Assembly (NCBI GenBank): GCA_039583875.1
Contig: CM077166.1
Span: 83,326,564 to 83,390,563, forward strand
DNA: 64,000 bases
Direction of reading: 5' to 3'
Origin: Platanthera guangdongensis
Lineage: Eukaryota > Streptophyta > Magnoliopsida > Asparagales > Orchidaceae
In this document: piece after piece, positions 56,015 through 64,000 of the stretch
How the letters are laid out: the number at the start of each line of letters is the position of its first letter
How positions within the stretch are numbered: position 1 is the stretch's first letter
The notes under the pieces: generated by a model
Database searches by the model: none
Told to the model about the DNA's origin: nothing
Seen by the model: the letters and a program-made list of their open reading frames with translations, nothing else
Translations under genes and position numbers: made by a program

Positions 56015-56177
56015 ATTTTTGCCGCTCGGCTCCATGAACGCCCATTTTTACCTGCGACAAACGCGCTCTCTCTACAAACGCAGGCCCGAGGGTGCCACAC
56101 ACGCGGACTGCGAGGAATTTTCAAAATCAACAGAATGGACACGTGGCCTTAGAATCTTGCACAGGCGATGAGCAGGA

Positions 56178-58110
56178 ATGATGGCGAAGATGTCCCACCA
56201 TGTGTTCGTGATGCTCATGACCGTTTGACTTTTGGCGACGAAGTTCCGCCACCTATTCATGATGGCGTTGCGGATATAGTCGTTGATTTGTGTCTCAGAG
56301 AATTTGATTATTTTGACGGTCGTTGTCGCAAGCTTGAAGATGAGATTTTACCGCGACATCCATCACCAGCGTCGTGCCAAATCTCCGCAACATGTTACGC
56401 ATTTAAGCATTTTAATTTAAGCATTTTTATTTCATGCATTTTGATTTAAGCATTTTATTTCGTACTTGTTATTTCAATTTAATGTTTGTGATGGACTTCT
56501 TATAACCATCCAGATCAAGTTTAATATGGTATGGTGGAGATTGAGTGGTCTATCCTATATATATATATGCTTGCATGGGTAATGAAAAACATAGATTGGA
56601 ATGAGAAAAGAAAACCCTAATTCTATTTGAGAATTTTCCCATCCGCTTTGTCAAATTTCGGACCTCCCTTCTCCCACTCTTGGCCGCCGACCTCCCTCCT
56701 CCCCTCTAGAGGTTCGACCACCTTTCCCCTCCCCCTCTCCTGTCCTCTAATCCCCTCCACTATAACCCTCCTCCGTTCCAACTACGTTCAACTAATCACA
56801 GGAAATCTCCCCTTAAATAGTTCGCCACTACAAGGATTCTCCTTCTAGGGTTCGGCTAATCTCCAAATCCCCTCTTGGTGGATTTCGGCCAAGGACAACA
56901 TCTATAACAATCTATTCCATCATAGGTGGTTCATAAGAAGGTGGCTTTCATCTTCATCATCTGGTGTGGTTACGTGGAATTGCGTGGAAGTGGATACTTC
57001 CACATTTATTGTGTGCTTCCTCCACTCATCTTTGTCGACGGATTTGCAAATCTATTGCTTGGGACTGGGTAACGATATCTAATCCTCCTCAAGTTTGATT
57101 ACTCTATTTTATTGTGGTATTTGGTGATTTAGAAGGCTAGTGATTTGTCCGGATTTATATTGAAATTATTGTATTACTAAAATCTGAATTTCAAGCATTT
57201 ATTTTATCCAGCTGTTTTCGTATAAATTGGATCGGGTGGATCTCGTGAATGCTAGTAGAAATCAGGTTCGTTAACCCTTGATTTTCTCTTTGATTTCAAG
57301 TGATTTGGCCAACCTCATATTAATTAAATTTGGGATTGATTTTGGACTTTGTTGAAATCGCTATTTTAGTCCGGATCTTATTTTTTGGTTTTGTGAATGC
57401 TTGCGGATAATATTAATTTGATTAGCTAATTGTTCGGATCGTGTAGGTCGTATTTGCTTGAGCGAACATTGGCACATAGCTCTTGTTTAATCTCTAAACG
57501 GGGTCACGACCCTTTGCTTTTTGCGTTGTTAAAGGATGTGTCATAAATTGGTTGAATTCATCTGTTAACCTAGAAGTCCGTGATCCCTTCCAAGGTAGCT
57601 AGCTTGTTTGTCGCGGCCTGCTCCAGGCTCCCCCTAGAGGTCGCGAGCTGTCTCAGCCCTCTTGGAATCTTGCAGATAGACTCCTGTATTTGCGTAGGCC
57701 GCGCGGCTTGGGCGCTCTCCCCGGTCTAACCACCCAGGTCGCGCAAAAGTCGTTCGTTCTGTAGGGGCTGCAGACTGCTTCCACAGTCTGCACTACAGTC
57801 CATACGATTAGGTCAGCTAACCGCGTAATGGTTCTCTCAATTCCAACAGGTACGGACTACCTAACTAGGTGGCGTACTCATATTACTATCCTCCCAGACT
57901 GCTCGGTAACCGCATGCTCAGCAGGAGGCGAGGTCTTCTCTCTCTCCAGCCCACTCCTATAGGTCGCGCGGCCAGCAAGGCTAGGTTATCTCCCGACGAC
58001 CATCCTATTTATAGGTGCGGACAACTCTCCGCTACATCCCAGTCCACCAAGAAGAAGGTGACCTACATCCAGGTCACCCAATAGTACGCGATAAGCTTCA
58101 GGTCACCATC
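56178..58110. other. Unclassified region between the 5S array and A3
   Basis: From 56178 the 5S spacer stops. A short open frame (56168-56449) reads acidic text such as IVVDLCLREFDYFDGRC that I cannot assign. At 56554-56567 a TA run (tatatatatatat) is followed by text of LTR-leader style (gaaaaccctaattc at about 56610-56623). From about 57590 to 57990 the sequence is GC-rich with repeated gtcgcg/cgcgcgg words. It may be an old LTR or leader; no gene is supported. Confidence 0.35.
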
Positions 58111-59637
58111 TGATGCGTCGGCAAGTGCACCAGTCGCTGTCAAGTAATAAATTTTGGAATAGCTCCCCCGAATGTCGATCTTGAGGGAATGCAGGTTGGG
58201 TACATGATAGCATTGCAGAAAGATCGTTACTAAGAGTTAAATGAAATAATAAAGGGGGTTGGTTTTGCATTCCAAATTTTAACAAATCAAAAAAGAACTA
58301 ATGCAGGCCGCTATGCCATCCTTCGTGAGGCAAATGGACGGAGATCAAGAGGATGGAGTGAACACAACTGCGGAGAGTGAGGGTCGCAATCAACTCTTCA
58401 ACCGCCAACACTACCCTCTGTTTGAGTGGTTCTGGTACCGAGTGAAGTGGATGTGAATGGAGGCGAGTGCATCCCAGCTAACAAAAGTGAACGTAACTAA
58501 CCCAAACAAACTTCATTCATAGAGAAATAAAAACATGTTTAGGTTCATTATAAGCTTTATAGTACAATCCACTATGGAGAAGAGGTAGAATAAACTGAAA
58601 GGGGGAAAACCTAGCCGTGGTTCTTGGCCGCAGTGGTGGGTTGTCATTCCACTTCACGACTCTGACCGTCGTTGCTTCTGGAGGAAAATGATAATCAATC
58701 AACTTGTCTTCCTCCATCTTCTTCCCTTTACTTCAAGATTTTCTCCCTTTTGCCCAACTGAATAGTACCAGACGATCTCTGTTGCACACTGCTGGTAACC
58801 AAAAACTCTCTAAACGGTTGAAGATGGCTTCAGATCGCCGGAGAAAGCTTCCCAGAGGGTGGAGATGAGTGGAGGACCTGCGAGGGTCAGAAACTGCTCT
58901 TTGCGGGCAACAACAGGGTGAAAAATGAATGCAATGATGCAATAATTCGCGGAGCACGGGTTTAAATACTACAGTAGAAAAATAGAGCGCACGATCAGTG
59001 GCGCTCGACCAGAGGTCGTGCGGACTAGATCCCCTGATCGTGCGATTAGCAATGGCAGAACTCCAAAAAAATAGAATAAACAGGCACGAGCAGTGGCGCA
59101 CGACCAGAGGTCTTGCGCACTATGTCCAATGATCGTGCGATTGCCCCAGACAGAACTTGGAAAAATGGAGAATAGTGTGCACGGTCTATTGCTCACAACC
59201 AGTGGTCGTGCACTATAGATACAATGATCGTGCGCAGTATTCCTGTACTGTTTGGTGTTCTATGAATAGACCGGACATGACCAGCGATCGTACGCTAAGG
59301 AGTCCACTGACCGTGCACGTGTAAAAATGCACGATCAGTGGCCCTTAGGCAAAAAACATTCCCAAACGATCCTGAAACACACACATGACCATTGTACCTG
59401 CAGCAAAAACAGAAGAGCAACCGAAATGGGCATTCCACATTCTCCAGACACAAAAAAACACCAAGTAGGGCAAAAGTATAAAAACTACGGAATCACACTG
59501 AAAACGGGCCAAAAGTGCACTTAACATGGAATGGACATAATAACAAATATGAACAATTATGGCTCTAATGTGCAGTGCATCAACGAGAAAACTAGCCCAG
59601 ATAAGTCCAAAAATATGTATATAACTTGGACTAATCA
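58111..59637 (-). repeat. 3' LTR of A3
   Basis: The LTR is 1527 bp, bounded by TGATGCG and ctaatca. On the minus strand it has a TATA-like box (AGTATTTAAAC, 58960-58970) and, upstream of it, an array of GCACGATCAGTGG/GATCGTGCG words (58978-59345). Confidence 0.88.
58978..59345. repeat. GATCGTGC/GCACGA motif array in A3 LTR
   Basis: At least eight words such as gcacgatcagtggcgc, accagaggtcgtgcg and ccaatgatcgtgcg alternate in orientation, directly upstream of the TATA-like box. The word differs from those of A1 and Tekay but the placement, CpG content and half-palindrome form are alike. Confidence 0.82.
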
Positions 59638-61659
59638 CACCCCCAGACTTAAACATTTGCTCGTCCCGAGCAAATCATCTCTCTGTGGACTAGAAAATAT
59701 TTAGCTGGCTTTGTAATTTCAAAATATAGTAATGAGAGAAATCAAATATATCATGGACATAGAAAATAAAATAGATAAACTTTTTAATTATACTACAGAA
59801 TTTATACTTGTTGACAGGTATAAATAAATATTGTATCTACTCAAAATTGGAATTCAGGAGAATCGTTCAGTCATATGTAGGAAGAAAGTAGGCAGGCCAC
59901 ACAGGTGAGCTTTCCCAAAGACTTGGGCTTAGGATCACATCCAAAGAAATCCATCAATGTCAGGGACCATACGCTTGCTCGTTCACACTCTCTCCATGAT
60001 ACTAGCTCGTCAAGCGTGAATCCGCAGGACATTTATGATAATTATGGGGCTTAAGCTAAGGTTTGGTAGTCAAAGATAACCAATGATTAGCTAAACCAAT
60101 GCAGCCCCTCAGAATTGCACGTGTGACACACCCCTAGACTTAGCTTGAAAACCGGGTGTGTACACGCCCTAACCCGACCAATATCATGATAAACTAGATG
60201 GGGATTCCTTTTCTCATTATAATTCTTTTTTTAGATTTTCTCTTTTAATTATCTCCTCTTTTTTTCTCTTTCTTTTGCAATCCCCAACATTTTAGCAAAT
60301 AAACTTTTATGTATTCATATACCACATCACTAGAATTCCACACATCACAACTCGTCAAAATATTAATTTCACTGGAGCCCATAGATTTGGTTCCGATTGG
60401 AGGATTGGCTTTAGGATTTGGTGAATGAAGGTGGAGATGAATCAAAGGAGGGTCAGGCACAAACTTTACTTGTAATGGTTAGCAGTTAGGACAAGGTAAA
60501 CAAGGCTCAAACTATCCAAAGTGATGGCCTTCTTCACACTCACGCTTGACTAACCATGCACCAAAGCTTCGAGAGTAGCTTGGGGCAAGTTCTTAGCCAC
60601 CGAGAAAGATGATCCTTCCTCCCAAGTCGAGCAAAACGAGTCTAGTGATGGCTACACACATCCCTACAATACCGTTCAGTTTCACCAGATTCGACATTTT
60701 TGAGTAGTAGAAACAATATTTACATCTACAGAAAAAGTATAAATGTGCGAGCATAAAGAAAAATTAAATCTATACTATTTCTACACAGACCATGAGTACT
60801 CGATTAGGAGCACTGCACGAGTTTCACACTACTCTATCCTAAAATCCTAAGCTAGCACCAGTATTTTAAAGTTTACATACAAGCAATGCATTTGACTCGA
60901 GCTGCGCGTGTGGATAAGATCGCGCTCAAGTGGGTGGTTCAGTGTGTGCTACAGTGATTTTGAAATAAATAAATAACAACTGGTATGTTATAAAAAGTGT
61001 GCTCATGTAGTGAACACATTCATGCTCTCCCCCCAGACTTGAATGTGACACTAATAAAACTAAACATTTCAAATAATATAAAGAGTTAGGGGTAAGAAGT
61101 ACCTATGCTCAAAACTTAGCATACCAGTCGTGCTGCATGGTTTCCGATAGCGGCAGGTCTGCTGCGCTTCAAAAATTTCCAGCACCTGCATATTAGAGAT
61201 CCTACGCAAAACCAAAAAATAGAAATACATATATATAAAGAAATACATCACACAAAAAGGACCAAGTGGTACTACATGGGATGTCTCGCAAAAGCCCTTT
61301 TCTTTACCGTCCTTATGGTGGAATAAATACCTCTATTAAGCATGATATAGAGTTTTATGTCCACAACAAACTAATTAAAAAACTACGCAAGTCCACTGAG
61401 CAGTTACTAGCATAAACTATCCAACAACTATCAACTAAACGCATATTTATGATATAGCTCCCCGCTAGAGTGAAAATGGCCAGGGTTTGAAGCTTTAGGA
61501 TTCAAGTTGGTTTTACCAACTGGCCCCAAGCCACTTGCTTCTCTCCCTGGAGAGCTACAAAATGAGCGGATCGCAAAAAACGTTCATTTTTTTATTTCTC
61601 CATAGTGGGAGAATGCCACTTAGCGTAAGCAACTGACTCTCCATCCAAGGTTTTAGGTT
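59638..61659 (-). other. A3 polypurine tract and long 3' non-coding region
   Basis: AAGTCTGGGGGTG (minus, 59638-59650) is the polypurine tract. The ~2 kb beyond it is AT-rich with no convincing frame; a further purine run of similar type (ccccccagactt) lies at about 61030-61041. I see no remains of RT or integrase. Confidence 0.7.
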
Positions 61660-61762
61660 TCATCGTCTTCGATGCCATAGTGACAACCAGATCTGCCCAC
61701 GAAACCTTATGATTAAACTGTTTATCCTTAAATTCAACATGAGGAGGTGGAGAATCATGCTC

Positions 61763-63840
61763 CTACACATATCTAAACTGAGGAATTTCATCAGCATCCT
61801 CCTCACGAACCAACAGCTCCTTCTTTTCTTCCCCATCACCATGCACTTCTTCAGAGGTACTTCTTCTCTCCTTCTGCTTCCACGTCTCCTGTTTATCTCT
61901 GGAATCCACATTACTAAACAATTCGTCAGTGATAACAACAGGAGGCGGGTACAGAGGTTCAGTCACGGTGCTAGGAAAGCACGCCGGTTTCACCACATTT
62001 GGTACAACGACCTCCCCCTTGGAAAAGTCTAAGGTGGCGCTACTTTCCCTCAAAAATGGGACTCCCAAGATTGGGATAGAAGTATTTTTGATAGGCCCTA
62101 ATACTTGGAAATCCGCTACAACCTTGCTTCCTTCCACCGTAACTTCAACCTCTTTCACCTCTCCATCAGTCTCCACCAGAACTCTGTTAGCTAAAACACG
62201 AGATGTACGATCATCCAAATTTAATTTTAAATTAAACTTCTCGACGTATTGCAACTCGAGAACATTTCTAGAAGATCCGGAATCACAAAGGGCGAGTGTG
62301 TCGATGTTGTTGATCGTACAAGCGATCACTAGATCTCCACACACCCCCTCTTTCTTTACAGCAAGACTCCTCCCCCGATCTACGAGGTTCTTTTTTGTGT
62401 TGCATGGAAGAGTCCATTGGGGACGCTCAACAAGCACCTGGGCCAATTGTCCCAGTTGCACTTGTAGATTCTGCATAGATGCAGTCTGATTAGCCATATT
62501 CGATTGAGCGACCTCCACAAACTTCTCCATCATTTCTTCCAAATTACTCTTCCTAGGTACCGAAGGGATTTGATTATAACCCGTGTTTGGTGGCATCAGT
62601 TGGCTCCTAGAGGCTGAAGCATCAAATTGATGTTGCCCTGGTTGCCATCGTTCGCCACCGGCATTTTGGTTCCACGAAAAGTTGGGGTGATTTCTCACCC
62701 CTGGATTATACGCATTCCCATATGGCACAACATTATTTTGGTTAGCAATGAAATTCACAGATTCATTCATATTTAGATTATACAGCTCACCACACAGTTT
62801 GCCTCCCTGGCATTCATATGTGTGATGGTCGTCCCCGCTGCATCCTTGGCAAAAGATTGCCATGATAGGTGTTGCAGTTGGTACAGCCGATCCAAGATCG
62901 AATATTCCACTGTTGTTCCTTTGGGTATTTCTCGCAGCAATCCAATATATGCTGTGTGAGGCTCTATCTTGCAGAAGCCTCAGGGCATCATCAGGTGTAA
63001 GGTTCATCAATGAGCCTCATGCAGTGACGTCAATCATAGCACTATAATTGGGCTCGATGGCAAAGTAGAAATGGCCCACCATGTTCCAAAGCTGAAACTC
63101 ATGGTTTGGGCATTTCCGCATCAAGTCATTAAAGCGTTCCCACGCCTCCGCCAGGCTCTACTGATCGAACTGGTGAAAGTTACCAATCTCCCGGCGGAGG
63201 TTGACAATCTTGTCTACCGGATTAAACTTCTCCAGGAATCACGCCGTTAAGGCATCCCACGTTGTGGCAGCCCCAAGAGGTAAGCCATGCAACCACGCCT
63301 TGGTTTTATTACGCAGTGAAAATGGGAATAGCTTCATCTTCACCGTTTCATCGGTTATTCTGCCGTAACGGAAGGTCTCGTATATCTCAGAAAATTCTGA
63401 GAGATGCATGTGTGGGTCCTCGCTCTGCAACCCAGAGAACTGAGTGTTGCTGCGTATCATGGTCAAATTGGCCGGTTTGATATCAAAATGCAGGTTAGGG
63501 ATGGCCAGCTCAAAAGCTGGATACACACTCCCAGCAGTGGGAATAGTGTAGTCCCTCATCGTGTGAGGCCTCAGCCTATTTACCTCATTCTCATCAACAT
63601 GCTGCACTCCAGCAGCAGCTCCATTCCCTCTCGAACCAGCCCTATACATCGGCTGTCCCTGCCAGTTTCCAATGTTCTCATCAGTATTTGGCCCAAAGAT
63701 GGGCTCTTCCCCTCTTCCATTGCCTCGATCTTAATTAGATTGTGATCCATCTCTAGACAAGCGTTTTGCGGTACGCCTCCGTGCTCGAGCGGCCCTCTCT
63801 ATTTCAGGATCGTAGGCAAGCAACTCTCCTGATCCTTACC
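61763..63840 (-). pseudogene. A3 gag and protease, with in-frame stops
   Basis: Reading leftward in one frame: a DPEIERAARARRR start (near 63810, compare DPEIER in A1), stop near 63731, then 63649-63239 with the capsid-like LFPFSLRNKTKAWLHGLP, further stops near 63239, 63160 and 63018, and the long piece 63010-61763. In that piece a CX2CX4HX4C knuckle (C54, C57, H62, C67) is followed by an NHPNFSW segment as in A1 gag, then a retropepsin with D-S-G at residues 243-245 and an ILGVPFLR segment. It ends at 61763 without RT. Confidence 0.87.
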
Positions 63841-63936
63841 TCTGCATACACTACAGATTACAACAAAACAAAAAAAATAAAAAACAACGAGTCTTGAGTA
63901 ACAACCTTTGACAACCCAGATCACTTACGCATGCAC

Positions 63937-63954
63937 TCCCCGACAACGGTGCCA
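63937..63954 (-). promoter_or_regulatory. Primer binding site of A3 (tRNA-Asp)
   Basis: The minus strand reads TGGCACCGTTGTCGGGGA, the Athila-type tRNA-Asp primer with two differences from the A1 site. Six bases separate it from the LTR at 63961. Confidence 0.92.
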
Positions 63955-63960
63955 AAAACT

Positions 63961-64000
63961 TGATGCGTCGGCAAGTGCACCGGTCACTGTCAAGTAATAA
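63961..64000 (-). repeat. 5' LTR of A3, first 40 bases only
   Basis: It matches 58111-58150 with two substitutions. The rest lies beyond the window. Confidence 0.92.

Larger units (their letters stand above)
46917..56177 (+). repeat. Degenerate 5S rDNA tandem array (~780-bp units)
   Basis: Eight 5S-like copies occur in one orientation at 50856, 51636, 52142, 52904, 53601, 54381, 55155 and 55914. Spacing is 697-780 bp except one 506-bp unit that lost part of its spacer. Spacers are homologous throughout (for example ccataactattgatcagacc and aatcaacagaatgga recur). A short spacer piece at 46917-46971 belongs to the same array and is separated from the rest by the inserted element 46972-50695. 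The array ends at about 56177. Confidence 0.9.
58111..64000 (-). mobile_element. Athila-type element A3 with gag and protease only (right LTR cut by window)
   Basis: LTRs begin TGATGCGTCGGCAAGTGCAC at 58111 and 63961 (plus orientation). The left LTR ends at 59637 and the right one leaves the window after 40 bases. A tRNA-Asp primer site (63937-63954) and polypurine tract (59638-59650) frame an internal region of ~4.3 kb. This holds gag and protease followed by ~2 kb of non-coding DNA; no RT, RNase H or integrase is visible. It is either a deletion derivative or a family that lives on other elements' enzymes. The base five upstream of the left LTR is part of ccatc, the candidate target duplication. 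Confidence 0.88.

Noticed and set aside
56168..56449. 93-codon frame just after the 5S array
   Set aside because: Begins in 5S spacer and has no recognisable domain; it may be a remnant but no call is supported.

Overview
This is a plant nuclear, almost certainly eudicot, repeat-rich heterochromatic block. The evidence is plant-type LTR retrotransposons primed by tRNA-Asp and initiator tRNA-Met, a degenerate tandem array of plant 5S rDNA, and an insert of plant mitochondrial DNA with part of atp1. I see no intact host protein-coding gene. Nearly every reading frame belongs to a decayed retrotransposon.

Layout. (1) 1-10030: an Athila-type Ty3/gypsy element (A1) on the minus strand, with a 5' LTR, tRNA-Asp primer site, broken gag-pol, polypurine tract and a 3' LTR that runs off the left edge. 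It sits inside (2) 10031-~17416, a plus-strand Ty1/copia element (C1) lacking its left part, with a third ORF behind pol. (3) ~17416-20091: an Athila-type LTR, solo or truncated, plus strand. (4) 20757-21872 and 31518-31764: one Tekay-like LTR fragment split by (5) 21873-31517, a complete-ended minus-strand copia element (C2) with TSD GGCCA and a large gag-to-integrase deletion. (6) ~31885-34955: mitochondrial DNA insert with an atp1 fragment. (7) 34957-36447 plus 46517-46916: gag and LTR of a Tat-like Ty3 element, minus strand, split by (8) 36448-46511, a Tekay-type chromovirus, plus strand, TSD GAACT, with a candidate 74-nt intron between gag and protease. (9) ~46917-56177: a 5S rDNA tandem array with eight 5S copies in ~780-bp units, into which (10) a non-autonomous Athila-related element (46972-50695, TSD GAGAT) has inserted. 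(11) 56178-58110: unclassified. (12) 58111-64000: a third Athila-type element (A3), minus strand, with gag and protease only; its right LTR leaves the window.

How the pieces relate. Target-site duplications and split sequences give a nesting order: Tekay into the Tat-like LTR, C2 into a Tekay-like LTR, the short Athila derivative into 5S spacer, and A1 into C1. All coding regions carry premature stops, frameshifts or lost catalytic residues, so nothing here looks autonomous now.

The most unusual signal is not a gene. LTRs of several unrelated families carry, just upstream of their TATA-like box, a dense array of short CpG-containing palindromic motifs (CACGGGCGTG, TCGACGA, GATCGTGC types). 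The same kind of array recurs inside both copia elements, exactly between pol and the third ORF.
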